A stretch of DNA of 64,000 nt from Palsa-1439 sp050015495 (GTDB taxonomy: Bacteria; Verrucomicrobiota; Verrucomicrobiia; Palsa-1439), in contig JBEKBH010000020.1 in assembly GCA_050015495.1 (NCBI GenBank), forward strand, positions 1 to 64,000. The letters run 5' to 3'. The position numbers and the translations under genes were made by a program. Shown here piece after piece: positions 26,623 through 35,737 of the stretch; positions within the stretch are counted from its first letter, which is position 1, and the number at the start of each line of letters is the position of its first letter. The notes under the pieces were generated by a model that saw only the letters and a list, made by a program, of their open reading frames with translations, made no database searches and was not told the DNA's origin.

Positions 26623-27498
26623 GTGAAGATCTATCTGGATGGCAAATACGTCCCGGAAGACGAGGCGAAGGTATCGGTTTTCGACCACGGGCTGTTGTAT
26701 GGCGACGGCGTGTTCGAAGGCATCCGGTTGTACGGCGGACGCATTTTCCGTCTGGATCAGCACCTGGATCGTCTGTTCAACTCTGCGAAGGCGATCATGC
26801 TGCCGGTTCCCGTGACGAAGGAGCAACTGGTCGAGGCGTGTTGCGAGACGTGCCGCCAAAACAAGCTGAAGGACGGCTATATCCGGCTGGTAATCACGCG
26901 CGGGGTCGGGTACCTCGGGCTGAACCCATTCCGCTGCAAGAATCCCACGGTGTTCATCATCGCGGACACGATCGAGCTGTATCCCGAGGAGGTGTACCGC
27001 AAGGGGCTGAAGCTGATTACGGCGAGCACGCAACGGACGAGTCCCGCCGCGGTAAGTCCGTCGATCAAATCGTTGAACTATTTGAACAACATCCTGGCGA
27101 GAATCGAGGCGGTAAACGCCGGGACGGAAGAAGCGATCATGCTCAACAGCCAGGGGCACGTTGCCGAATGCACGGGCGACAATATTTTCCTGGTGCGCCG
27201 GGGCAGGCTGGAGACACCGCCCGTCAGCGCGGGCGCGTTGATTGGCGTCACGCGCCAGGTGGTGTTCGAATTGGCGGCCGAACGCGGCATTGGCGTGAGC
27301 GAGCCGAACCTGACGCGGTACGATTTATCGACGGCGGACGAGGTGTTTCTCACGGGAACAGCCGCGGAGATCGTGCCGGTGGCGAGCATTGACGGACGGA
27401 TCATCGGTTCCGGCCGTCCGGGGCCGCTCACCTTGAAATTGACGGAAGATTTTCGTAAGTTGACCCGCACCGACGGGGTACTGATCGGGGCGAAATAG
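26623..27498 (+). CDS. ilvE: branched-chain amino acid aminotransferase (fold type IV)
   Basis: The 291-residue PLP enzyme has DHGLLYGDGVFEGIRLYGG, the PLP lysine region SIKSLNYLNNILARIEA, and the C-terminal phosphate-binding EVFLTGTAAEIVPV. The length and the GVFEGIR start favour BCAT, which makes Leu, Ile and Val from their keto acids. D-amino acid transaminase is a less likely relative. GTG 26623 follows AAGGGAG. It sits between lolD and mcsA in the same direction with short gaps, so it is probably cotranscribed even though the pathways are unrelated. Confidence 0.88.
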   Translation: MKIYLDGKYVPEDEAKVSVFDHGLLYGDGVFEGIRLYGGRIFRLDQHLDRLFNSAKAIMLPVPVTKEQLVEACCETCRQNKLKDGYIRLVITRGVGYLGLNPFRCKNPTVFIIADTIELYPEEVYRKGLKLITASTQRTSPAAVSPSIKSLNYLNNILARIEAVNAGTEEAIMLNSQGHVAECTGDNIFLVRRGRLETPPVSAGALIGVTRQVVFELAAERGIGVSEPNLTRYDLSTADEVFLTGTAAEIVPVASIDGRIIGSGRPGPLTLKLTEDFRKLTRTDGVLIGAK

Positions 27499-27501
27499 AA
27501 C

Positions 27502-28020
27502 ATGCTCTGCGACATTTGCAAGAAGTCCGAGGCAACGGTCCATCTGACCCAGATTGTGGACGGGAAGATGTTGAAAGTGGACCTGTGCGAGTCCTGCGCC
27601 AAGGAAAAGGGCGTGCAGGAAGCGGCCGGATTTTCGCTGGCGAATTTGCTGGTCGAGCTGGGCGGCGGGGAGGAATCGCGGGTCGAAGCGCCGGGAGTGC
27701 AATGCCCGGTGTGCGGGTTCACGCAGGCGGATTTCAAGAAGACCGGCCGGCTCGGGTGCAGCGCCTGTTGGGAAACGTTTGAGCCGGCTCTGGCATCGTT
27801 GTTGAAAGCGATGCACAAAGGCGACCATCACGTGGGCAAGGTGCCAGCCAAGGCCGAGCACACGCTGGCCCTGAACGGGAAGATGCAGGAATTGGCGGAG
27901 CAGTTGGAGAAGGCGGTGCGCGAGGAGAAGTACGAGGACGCAGCGCAGATTCGCGACCAGATTCGCGAGATGGAAGCGAAGTGGAAGAAGACGGTGGGCG
28001 CGTCGCGCTCGACCGAGTAA
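27502..28020 (+). CDS. mcsA: McsA-like zinc-finger activator with UVR domain
   Basis: The 172-residue product has two CxxC pairs near each other (MLCDICKKSE and LCESCAKEKG), then CPVCGFTQ and GCSACWETF. It ends with a UVR coiled segment (ELAEQLEKAVREEKYEDAAQ). This is the McsA layout: zinc-binding N-terminus and UVR C-terminus that activates McsB and contacts ClpC. The start is 3 bases after ilvE, and mcsB follows in 7 bases. The order mcsA-mcsB-clpC matches Gram-positive stress operons, but ctsR is absent here. Confidence 0.9.
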   Translation: MLCDICKKSEATVHLTQIVDGKMLKVDLCESCAKEKGVQEAAGFSLANLLVELGGGEESRVEAPGVQCPVCGFTQADFKKTGRLGCSACWETFEPALASLLKAMHKGDHHVGKVPAKAEHTLALNGKMQELAEQLEKAVREEKYEDAAQIRDQIREMEAKWKKTVGASRSTE

Positions 28021-28027
28021 TGCGACC

Positions 28028-29137
28028 ATGAAGATCGACGATTTGCTGAAGAGTCCGAGCGAGTGGGTCAAGGCGGAAGGACCCAACAGCAAGATTGTCA
28101 TGTCGTCGCGGGTTCGCCTGGCGCGCAACATTCGCGATCATCCGTTCCCGGGTTGGGCCAAGAAGACCGAGCGGCAGAAGCTGCTCGACACGATCCAGCC
28201 CGTCGTCGAGGCGTTGCCGGAGATGGCCGATCACTTTGGGGATTCGATGGACAACATCAGCGCGATCCACAAGCAGGTGCTGGTGGAACGCCATCTGATC
28301 AGCCGGGAACACGCGGCCAAGAACGTGGGCAGCGGCGTGGTCATCAACGATCGCGAGACGATCAGCGTGATGGTCAACGAGGAAGATCACCTGCGCATGC
28401 AGGCAATCAAGTCGGGACTGCAGCTCAAAAGCATTTTCAAGGTCATTGACCGGGTCGACACCGAGCTGGAAGAGCAGCTGGATTTTGCGTTTTCGCCCAA
28501 GCTCGGTTACCTGACGGCATGCCCGACCAATGTGGGGACCGGGATGCGCGGGTCAGCGATGTTGCATTTGCCGGGGATGGTGCTCAGCGACCAGATCAAC
28601 CAGGTGGTGCAGGCGGTCAACAAACTCGGCTTGGCCGTGCGCGGCCTGTACGGGGAAGGGACCGAGGCGTTGGGGAACGTTTTCCAGGTGTCGAACCAGA
28701 CGACGCTGGGTGAAAAGGAGATGGAAGTCGTCGAGCGTCTCAACAAGGTCATCCTGCAAATAATTGAGCACGAAGAGAACGCCCGCGTCACGCTCCTTGA
28801 AAAAAAGCCAAAGCTGGTTTATGATCAAATCGGGCGTGCGTATGGCATTCTAACCAATGCACATACAATCAGTTCGAAAGAGGCATTGAATTTGCTCAGT
28901 TTGGTACGTATGGGGGTAGATTTAGAGATATTTCCGGCTACAGCGCGAGTGACAGTGGATGAAATGTTCATTCTCTCCCAGCCAGCGCACGTACAACGGG
29001 CGGCGGCCCGGAAGCTAACCGCCGAGGAACGCGACATTTTGCGGGCGGAACTGATTCGCGCGCAGTTGGCAGCGATTTCGAAACCGGATTTGACCGACCG
29101 TCCCCGGGGCGACGGCGGACGAGCCGAACCAGAATGA
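28028..29137 (+). CDS. mcsB: protein arginine kinase
   Basis: The 369-residue protein is an ATP:guanido phosphotransferase homologue of McsB type. SSRVRLARNIRDHPFPGW is the nucleotide-binding arginine motif. CPTNVGTGMRGSAMLHLPGM carries the active-site Cys and Arg, and YGEGTEALGNVFQVSNQTTL follows. McsB phosphorylates arginines and so marks proteins for ClpC. The region about 28740-28980 has visibly lower GC and different codon choice than the rest, yet the frame is intact. It is flanked by mcsA and clpC, which supports the assignment over a creatine or arginine kinase. Confidence 0.92.
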   Translation: MKIDDLLKSPSEWVKAEGPNSKIVMSSRVRLARNIRDHPFPGWAKKTERQKLLDTIQPVVEALPEMADHFGDSMDNISAIHKQVLVERHLISREHAAKNVGSGVVINDRETISVMVNEEDHLRMQAIKSGLQLKSIFKVIDRVDTELEEQLDFAFSPKLGYLTACPTNVGTGMRGSAMLHLPGMVLSDQINQVVQAVNKLGLAVRGLYGEGTEALGNVFQVSNQTTLGEKEMEVVERLNKVILQIIEHEENARVTLLEKKPKLVYDQIGRAYGILTNAHTISSKEALNLLSLVRMGVDLEIFPATARVTVDEMFILSQPAHVQRAAARKLTAEERDILRAELIRAQLAAISKPDLTDRPRGDGGRAEPE

Positions 29138-29147
29138 GAGGACGGTG

Positions 29148-31616
29148 ATGGAAATGAACAATTTCACGCCGCGAGCGCAGCAGGTGCTCGCGTTGGCCCG
29201 CAAAGAAGCGGACCGGTTCAACCACAACTATGTGGGCACGGAACATCTGCTTCTTGGCCTGATCAAACTCGGCCAGGGCGTCGCCGTCAACGTCCTGCAG
29301 AAAATGGGCCTCGATCTCGAGACCGTGCGCATGGAAGTGGAAAAGCAGATTGGCACCGGACCCGAGACCAAGATGGTGGGCAACATTCCCTACACCCCGC
29401 GCGTGAAAAAGGTCCTCGCCTTGGCGCAGAAGGAAGCCAAGCAACTCAACCACAATTACGTGGGCACCGAACACATTCTGCTCGGGTTGCTTCGGGAAGG
29501 CGAAGGAGCGGCGGCGCGCATCCTGAAATCGCTCGATGTCGACATCGAACGTTGCCGCAACGAGATTTTGAAGGAACTCGACCCGAATTTTACTCCGAGT
29601 GAAGGCACGGCTGAAGAGGGCGAAGCCTCTGCGGGCAAGAAGGAAATGAAGACACCCGCGCTACGGATGTTCGGGCGCGACCTCACGGAGTTGGCGCGCA
29701 AAGGCGACCTCGATCCGGTGGTGGGCCGCCAGAACGAGATCGAGCGCGTGATCCAGATCTTGTGCCGCCGCACCAAGAACAACCCCGTGCTTCTCGGGGA
29801 AGCCGGTGTCGGCAAGACCGCCATCGTGGAAGGGCTGGCCCAGGAAGTTTCCCGGGGCAACGTCCCCGAGATTCTCCGCGACAAACGCGTCGTGACCCTC
29901 GACCTGGCGTTGATGGTGGCGGGCACGAAGTACCGCGGCCAGTTTGAGGAGCGCATTAAGGCCGTGATGGACGAGATCAAGCGGTCGAAGAACGTCATTC
30001 TGTTCGTGGACGAACTGCACACGATCGTCGGCGCCGGTTCGGCCGAAGGCGCGATGGACGCGAGCAACATCATCAAGCCCGCGCTGTCCCGCGGCGAGTT
30101 GCAGGTCGTCGGCGCGACCACAATGAACGAGTACCGCAAATACATCGAGAAGGATGCGGCGCTGGAACGACGGTTCCAGACGATCATCGTCGAACCGCCC
30201 ACGGTGGACCAGACCGTCGAGATTTTGAAGGGCCTGCGTCCGAAGTATGAGGAGCATCACCGCGCCAAGTTCTCGGACGAAGCGCTGACAGCGGCCTCGC
30301 GGCTTTCCGACCGGTACATCACGGGTCGGTTCCTGCCCGACAAGGCCATTGACGTCGTTGATGAAGCGGGCGCGCGGGCGCGCATCCAGTCGATGACCCG
30401 TCCGCCGAACATCCAGGATTCCGAGCGCGACATCGAGAAGATCAAGGAAGAGAAGGAAGCGGCGATCAAGGCGCAGGACTTCGAGCTGGCCGCCGGGCTG
30501 CGGGACAAGGAAAAGCAGGCGCGGGAACGTCTCGAGCAGACGCTGGCGGAATGGCGGCAGGCGCGCGACGAGAAACAGATTGTGATTACGGAAGACGACA
30601 TCATGCAGATTGTCGCCAAGTGGACGGGCATTCCCCTGAGCCGGATGGAGCAGAAGGACACCGAGAAACTGCTGGCGATGGAAGGCGAGTTGCGCAAGAC
30701 GGTCATCGGCCAGGACGAGGCGGTGATTGCGATCAGCAAGGCGTTGCGTCGCAGCCGCGCCGACCTCAAGGACCCGAACCGGCCGATCGGCTCGTTCGTG
30801 TTCCTCGGTCCGACCGGCGTGGGCAAGACGCTGATGGCGCGCGCGCTGGCGGAATTCATGTTTGGCGACCAGGATGCGCTGATCCAGCTCGACATGAGCG
30901 AGTACATGGAGAAGTTCAATGTCTCGCGGCTGGTCGGTTCGCCGCCGGGCTATGTGGGGTATGAAGAAGGCGGCCAATTGACGGAGCGTGTGCGGCGCCG
31001 TCCCTACTCGGTGGTGCTGTTCGACGAGATCGAGAAGGCGCACCCGGACGTCATGAACATGCTCCTGCAGATTCTCGAGGACGGACACCTGACCGATTCG
31101 CTCGGTCGCAAGGTGGACTTCCGCAATTGCGTGGTCATCATGACCTCGAACATTGGCGCGGAAATGATCCGCAAGGCCGGCGAACTCGGTTTCGCCCCGG
31201 CCAAGGAAGAGCACACGTACGCCGACATGAAGAACAAGCTGTTGGAAGAGGCCAAGCGCGTGTTCAAGCCCGAGTTTATGAACCGTCTCGACGACCTGAT
31301 CGTGTTCCACAACCTGACCAAGGCGGACATGGGCCAGATCGTCCATCTCGAGGTTGAGAAGGTCAAGACCCGCCTCAAATACAAGGATGTGGAGATTGCC
31401 CTGACAGCGGCGGCGACCGATTTCCTGATCGAGAAGGGTTACGATCCGCAATTCGGCGCGCGTCCGTTGCGTCGGGCGGTGGAGAAGTACCTGCAGGATC
31501 CTCTGGCCGAGGAAATCCTTCGGGGGAACTTCAAGCCCAACGAGACGATCGACGTCACCGTCGGCGACGACAAGGACAAACTGGTATTCAACCAACTTGC
31601 CGCCAGCGCGAGCTGA
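29148..31616 (+). CDS. clpC: ClpC AAA+ unfoldase
   Basis: The 822-residue protein has two N-terminal Clp repeats (FNHNYVGTEHLLLGLIKLGQ and NHNYVGTEHILLGLL). AAA domain 1 has Walker A GEAGVGKT and Walker B VILFVDELH. A UVR-containing middle domain (KAQDFELAAGLRDKEK) separates it from AAA domain 2 (GPTGVGKT, VVLFDEIEKAH). The UVR/M-domain distinguishes ClpC from ClpA and ClpB. It unfolds marked proteins for ClpP; no clpP is in the window. GAGAGG precedes ATG 29148. It is the last gene of its unit and is followed by a strong terminator. Confidence 0.96.
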   Translation: MEMNNFTPRAQQVLALARKEADRFNHNYVGTEHLLLGLIKLGQGVAVNVLQKMGLDLETVRMEVEKQIGTGPETKMVGNIPYTPRVKKVLALAQKEAKQLNHNYVGTEHILLGLLREGEGAAARILKSLDVDIERCRNEILKELDPNFTPSEGTAEEGEASAGKKEMKTPALRMFGRDLTELARKGDLDPVVGRQNEIERVIQILCRRTKNNPVLLGEAGVGKTAIVEGLAQEVSRGNVPEILRDKRVVTLDLALMVAGTKYRGQFEERIKAVMDEIKRSKNVILFVDELHTIVGAGSAEGAMDASNIIKPALSRGELQVVGATTMNEYRKYIEKDAALERRFQTIIVEPPTVDQTVEILKGLRPKYEEHHRAKFSDEALTAASRLSDRYITGRFLPDKAIDVVDEAGARARIQSMTRPPNIQDSERDIEKIKEEKEAAIKAQDFELAAGLRDKEKQARERLEQTLAEWRQARDEKQIVITEDDIMQIVAKWTGIPLSRMEQKDTEKLLAMEGELRKTVIGQDEAVIAISKALRRSRADLKDPNRPIGSFVFLGPTGVGKTLMARALAEFMFGDQDALIQLDMSEYMEKFNVSRLVGSPPGYVGYEEGGQLTERVRRRPYSVVLFDEIEKAHPDVMNMLLQILEDGHLTDSLGRKVDFRNCVVIMTSNIGAEMIRKAGELGFAPAKEEHTYADMKNKLLEEAKRVFKPEFMNRLDDLIVFHNLTKADMGQIVHLEVEKVKTRLKYKDVEIALTAAATDFLIEKGYDPQFGARPLRRAVEKYLQDPLAEEILRGNFKPNETIDVTVGDDKDKLVFNQLAASAS

Positions 31617-31638
31617 GCGGAGTCGTCGTTTCACCCCT

Positions 31639-31673
31639 GGCCGCCCCGAAGAGATTCGGGGCGGCCTTTTTTT
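31639..31673 (+). terminator. rho-independent terminator after clpC
   Basis: A perfect 12-base stem GGCCGCCCCGAA / TTCGGGGCGGCC with a GAGA tetraloop is followed directly by seven T. It closes the lysS-to-clpC run and separates it from the mla genes. This is the strongest terminator in the window. Confidence 0.93.
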
Positions 31674-31732
31674 CTGGGGAAGCGAGACCGGGCGCGGCCA
31701 CGGCGGGCTTGCAACGAGTGGAACGCTCTCTT

Positions 31733-32530
31733 ATGCTGCGCGGCACCATGGAGGCGGTACAGGAATTTCGGCAATTCGTGATCGACCAGCTCAATCAGCT
31801 CGGGTCGATGCTCCTGCTGTTGCTGGATATCCTCAAGACGACCTTCTCGAAGCGGCCGCGGTGGGGGGAGACGGTCGATCAGATGTACAAGATCGGCTGG
31901 CAATCGCAGGCGGTGGTGGTGGTCACGGGCGCGTTTACCGGGATGGTGTTTGCCGTGCAGACCTACCTGCAATTTCACAAGGTCAAGATGGACACGGCAG
32001 TCGGGCCGGTCGTCAGCGTGGCGATGACGCGCGAGCTGGGGCCGGTGCTGACGGCGTTGATGGTGGCGGGACGCGTGGGCGCGGCGATTGCGGCGGAGCT
32101 GGGCACGATGAAAGTGACGGAGCAACTCGACGCGATGCGGTCGATGGGAACGGAGCCGGTCGATTACCTGGCCGTGCCGCGGTTCATTGCCCTGATGGTT
32201 GGGCTGCCGCTGTTGACGGCGGAAGCGATGTTTTTCGGGATTTTCAGCGGATATTTTGTTGGCGTGCACATGTGCGGGATCGACCAGGCCTATTTTCTGA
32301 ACCACATGTACGAGTTCACGACCGCCAAAGACGTGGCGAGCGGGCTGATCAAGTCGGTGTTCTTCGGCATGTTCATCGCCCTGATCTCGACCTACAAAGG
32401 ATTCAATGCGGACGAAGGCGCCGAGGGTGTGGGTCGGGCGACGACCGAAGCGGTGGTGGTGTCGTCGTTGACCGTGCTCGTCGCGAATTTTTTTCTCACG
32501 GTGGTATTCAGCAGGATCATCCCCGTATGA
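31733..32530 (+). CDS. mlaE: Mla-type ABC transporter permease
   Basis: The 265-residue membrane protein has the MlaE/TrnD signature: GAFTGMVFAVQTYLQF, then AMTRELGPVLTALMVAGRVG and AAIAAELGTMKVTEQLDAM, plus about five membrane helices. With MlaF and MlaD it forms an inner-membrane complex that moves phospholipids between membranes. The start could be ATG 31733 or 31748; neither has a clear ribosome site. It overlaps mlaF as ATGA. Confidence 0.9.
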   Translation: MLRGTMEAVQEFRQFVIDQLNQLGSMLLLLLDILKTTFSKRPRWGETVDQMYKIGWQSQAVVVVTGAFTGMVFAVQTYLQFHKVKMDTAVGPVVSVAMTRELGPVLTALMVAGRVGAAIAAELGTMKVTEQLDAMRSMGTEPVDYLAVPRFIALMVGLPLLTAEAMFFGIFSGYFVGVHMCGIDQAYFLNHMYEFTTAKDVASGLIKSVFFGMFIALISTYKGFNADEGAEGVGRATTEAVVVSSLTVLVANFFLTVVFSRIIPV

Positions 32531-33294
32531 TCCAGATCCAGGATTTGCGGAAATCGTTTAACGGCGCCGAGGTGTTGCGCGGCGTGGATTTTGAGCTGCG
32601 CGACAGAGAAACGCTGGTCATCATCGGGCGCAGCGGCGGCGGCAAGAGCGTGTTGCTGAAGCACCTGTGCGGGTTAATGCGGCCGGATGCGGGTCGGGTG
32701 ATTGTGGACGGCGCGGACATCGAGCCGCTGTCGGAGCGTGAACTCGCGCCGATCCGGAAGAAGTTTGGCGTGTTGTTCCAGGGGGGGGCATTGTTCGATT
32801 CGATGACGGTGTTTGAGAACGTGGCGTTTCCACTGCGCGAGGAGCGGAAGCTGGAGGAACCGGAGATCGCCCCGCTGGTGGAGCAGGCGCTGAAGATTGT
32901 GGATTTGTTGAATGCGAAGGACAAGAAGCCGGCCGAGTTGAGCGGGGGGATGCGGAAGCGGGCGGCCCTGGCCCGCGCCTGCGTAGCGAACCCCAAGTAC
33001 ATTTTGTACGACGAACCGACCACGGGACTTGATCCCGTGTTGGCGGACCACATTAACGATTTGATCCTGCGGACGCGCGACCAGTTGCATGTGACGAGCC
33101 TGGCGGTGACGCACGACATGACCAGCGCGTACAAGATCGCCGACCGCATCGCGATGCTGCATGAGGGGCGCATTCACGCGGTGGGAACACCGAAAGAGAT
33201 TCAAGCGACGGCGGATCCGATCGTGAGGCAATTTATAACGGGGACCGCGGAAATTCAAAAGGAGGCGCAACGTGGCACAGAAACGGTCAGTTGA
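32527..33294 (+). CDS. mlaF: Mla-type ABC transporter ATPase
   Basis: The 255-residue ATPase has Walker A GRSGGGKSVLL, signature LSGGMRKRAALARAC, Walker B YILYDEPTTGLDP and the H-loop AVTHDM. The GGM(R/Q)KR signature is typical of the MlaF class of phospholipid transporters. It overlaps mlaE by 4 bases and mlaD by 23 bases, so the three are tightly coupled. Confidence 0.92.
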   Translation: MIQIQDLRKSFNGAEVLRGVDFELRDRETLVIIGRSGGGKSVLLKHLCGLMRPDAGRVIVDGADIEPLSERELAPIRKKFGVLFQGGALFDSMTVFENVAFPLREERKLEEPEIAPLVEQALKIVDLLNAKDKKPAELSGGMRKRAALARACVANPKYILYDEPTTGLDPVLADHINDLILRTRDQLHVTSLAVTHDMTSAYKIADRIAMLHEGRIHAVGTPKEIQATADPIVRQFITGTAEIQKEAQRGTETVS

Positions 33295-34300
33295 AATCCG
33301 AGTGGGCATTTTCTTCGCCGTCTGTCTGGCAATGCTGGCGGCGCTCATTTGGAAGTTTGGCAAGTATGAGCCGCTCGAGCGGAACGGGTACGAGCTCAAC
33401 GTGGTGTTCTCGAGTGTGGGCGGGATCGTGGAGGACGCCAGCGTGCTGTACGGGGGCATCAAGGTGGGCACCGTGCACACCATTACGTTGGACCAGACGG
33501 GCGAATTGAAAGTGATCGTGAAACTCTCGATCGTCAACGGCGTCAAAATCCGCAAAGACGCGAAGTTTGTCATCAATCAGTCCGGATTACTCGGCGACCG
33601 CTATGTGGACATCATTCCCGTGAGCGCGACGGCGGACTTTCTCAAGCCCGGCGACAGCGTGGAAGGGTCGTCCGGCATCGACCTGAGCGAGGCGATTCAC
33701 AGCGTGGTGGACGTGCTGCATCAGGCGGCGGGGACGATTGAGCGGGTGGACAAAGCGATCCAGCGGATCGATGAGACGGTATTGAGCCGGCAGAGCCTGG
33801 ATCACATTGACTCGGCGCTGGGCAATATCGACACGGTGAGCAGCAACGCGATCGGGTTGACAGTGAGCCTGCGCGAAGTCGTGGACGAGAACCGCGGGAA
33901 GCTGGATGCGACGTTGAGCCGGTTTTCCGATGCGGCGGACAACCTCAAGGAGGCGTCCAGCAATGTCGATCAGGTGGTGATCTCGAACCAGGAGGACATC
34001 CACGCGGCGGTCAAGAATCTCGCGGAGAGCACGGCGCGATTGAACGATATGTTGGCGCGTCTCGAAAAGGGGCAGGGGACGGTCGGCAAACTACTCGTCG
34101 ACCCGACGTTGCATGACGATCTTGTGCGTTTGGTGGAGAATTGGCGGAAGTACGGGCTGCTGTATAAGGAGGGGAATCGTCCCGAGCCGAAAAAGCCCGC
34201 AGAATCCAAGGAATGGGCCGTGCCCCAACCGGCGCATCCGGCGCAAAACGGGCCGGGCAGCATTATTTTCGGGACGGATTCGACGCCGCCGGCGAAGTAG
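33272..34300 (+). CDS. mlaD: MCE-domain phospholipid-binding protein
   Basis: The 342-residue product has one N-terminal membrane anchor (VGIFFAVCLAMLAALIWKFG) and an MCE domain at about residues 38-120 (VVFSSVGGIVEDASVLYGGI; VINQSGLLGDRYVDIIP). A long coiled-coil-like C-terminal part follows. It should form a hexameric ring in the periplasm that receives lipids. GTG 33272 has a perfect AAAGGAGG 7 bases upstream. The C-terminal 100 residues are longer than in E. coli MlaD. Confidence 0.9.
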   Translation: MAQKRSVEIRVGIFFAVCLAMLAALIWKFGKYEPLERNGYELNVVFSSVGGIVEDASVLYGGIKVGTVHTITLDQTGELKVIVKLSIVNGVKIRKDAKFVINQSGLLGDRYVDIIPVSATADFLKPGDSVEGSSGIDLSEAIHSVVDVLHQAAGTIERVDKAIQRIDETVLSRQSLDHIDSALGNIDTVSSNAIGLTVSLREVVDENRGKLDATLSRFSDAADNLKEASSNVDQVVISNQEDIHAAVKNLAESTARLNDMLARLEKGQGTVGKLLVDPTLHDDLVRLVENWRKYGLLYKEGNRPEPKKPAESKEWAVPQPAHPAQNGPGSIIFGTDSTPPAK

Positions 34301-34646
34301 GGCAGGGAAGGCGGAAAGCGGAGAGCCCCTCGTCGAACTCGGGACAAGTTCGGTCCGAAACAATGGGCCCGGACTGTCTGGCGGACTACAACGGCCACGG
34401 TCGGCGTTCATTATTGGCCACAGCGACAGCTCCGACCTTCCGGCTAGCGGGGACCGTCGCATTCCCGACCATTCGCGCGGGTTGGTTATCAGGGTGCGGG
34501 AAAGGCAGTAGACGACTTGAACACACGGGTGCCGGCGCGGGGTTTTATGGGACGACGTGTCGCGGTGGCCGCTGGCGCGGCATTTGGGAGGGCGCACTGG
34601 CCTTAAATCTGCTTGTTTACCGATTGTTGGAGGGAAGTTTCGAGCC
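34301..34646 (+). other. 346-bp gene-free spacer
   Basis: No convincing gene lies here on either strand. The frames that are open have no ribosome site and no family resemblance. The only small structure I see is TTCGG-T-CCGAA near 34350. GGAGGG at 34629-34634 probably serves the next gene. The spacer very likely holds a promoter for the PIN/TRAM-ispD-ispF-cysS genes, but I see no good -35/-10 pair. Confidence 0.5.
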
Positions 34647-35690
34647 ATGACGCTGTTGATGTTGAGATTGTTTTTTCTGATCCTGTGCGTGCTGGGGAGT
34701 TGGTCCATCTCTCAACTGCACGACCAGTGGGCGGAGCATCCGGTGATGGCGATCCTGATCGGATTGGCGGGAGGCGGCGCATTCATCGGGGTTGACAAGG
34801 CGCTGAAGGGTTTCTCGCTGCGCGGGCTGTCCGCCGCATCCTTCGGGATACTGGTCGGGTTCACCGTCAGCTACTTCATTGGCAACTCGGTTCTGTTCAA
34901 ATTCATCGATGAGGAGACGAAGCTGATTGCGCAGATCGCCATGTACGTCGTCTGCTCGTACTTGGCGATGGTGATCGCCTACCGCGCCAAGGACGAGTTC
35001 AGCCTGGTGATTCCGTACGTGAAGTTCATCAAGGAAAACAAACCCGAGCGGCTGGTGTTGCTCGATACGAACATCATCATCGACGGGCGCATCCAGGAAT
35101 TGTGCACGACGGGGTTCCTGGACGCCGTGTTGATCGTCCCGCGGTTTGTTCTCAATGAACTGCAGTACATCGCCGACGCGGCCGACGACGTGAAGCGGGC
35201 GCGGGGCCGACGCGGTATCGAGGTGCTGAAGATGCTGCAACTCAACCCGCGCGTGGAAGTGAAGTTCCATGAGAACGATGTGCCCGACATCAAGGAAGTC
35301 GACGGCAAGTTGGTGCAACTGGCAAAGATGCTTCCCGCAGAAATCCTGACGAACGATTTCAACCTCAGCCGCATTGCCGAACTGCAGCGCGTCAAGGTGC
35401 TCAATCTCAACGAGCTGGCGAAATCGTTGCGGCCGGCGGTCTTGCCGGGCGAGGCGCTCACGGTTCGCCTCCTCAAGGAGGGACGCGAACCGCAGCAGGC
35501 CCTTGCGTATCTGGACGACGGGACGATGATCGTGGTCAACCGGGCGCGCCGTCTTCTGGGACAAGAGGTGGAAGTGACGATCAGCAGCGTGCTGCAAACC
35601 GCCGCGGGACGCATGGCGTTTGCCGAACTCCCCAGCGGCAGCCAGGCAGCCATGGAGAGCGAGCGGGAGCCGGAAGCGTCCACCGTCTGA
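34647..35690 (+). CDS. membrane protein with PIN and TRAM domains (YacL-like)
   Basis: The 347-residue product has about four N-terminal membrane helices (residues 1-125). A PIN nuclease-like domain follows (VLLDTNIIIDGRIQEL, RFVLNELQYIADAADD, VDGKLVQL, LTNDFNLSRIA), giving the acidic residues expected for a PIN site. A C-terminal TRAM domain (EPQQALAYLDDGTMIVV) completes the YacL architecture. In many bacteria such genes sit next to ispD and cysS, as here. The RNA target is unknown. The ribosome site GGAGGG is 12 bases before the ATG. Confidence 0.9.
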   Translation: MTLLMLRLFFLILCVLGSWSISQLHDQWAEHPVMAILIGLAGGGAFIGVDKALKGFSLRGLSAASFGILVGFTVSYFIGNSVLFKFIDEETKLIAQIAMYVVCSYLAMVIAYRAKDEFSLVIPYVKFIKENKPERLVLLDTNIIIDGRIQELCTTGFLDAVLIVPRFVLNELQYIADAADDVKRARGRRGIEVLKMLQLNPRVEVKFHENDVPDIKEVDGKLVQLAKMLPAEILTNDFNLSRIAELQRVKVLNLNELAKSLRPAVLPGEALTVRLLKEGREPQQALAYLDDGTMIVVNRARRLLGQEVEVTISSVLQTAAGRMAFAELPSGSQAAMESEREPEASTV

Positions 35691-35737
35691 GCGGGTAAGC
35701 TTGCTCCGGCAAGCGGGGATTTGTTAGTCTGCCAGAC

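Noticed and set aside
29661..31634. Long minus-strand frame opposite clpC
   Set aside because: No motif and the composition of a shadow; the plus-strand ClpC has all Walker and UVR motifs.
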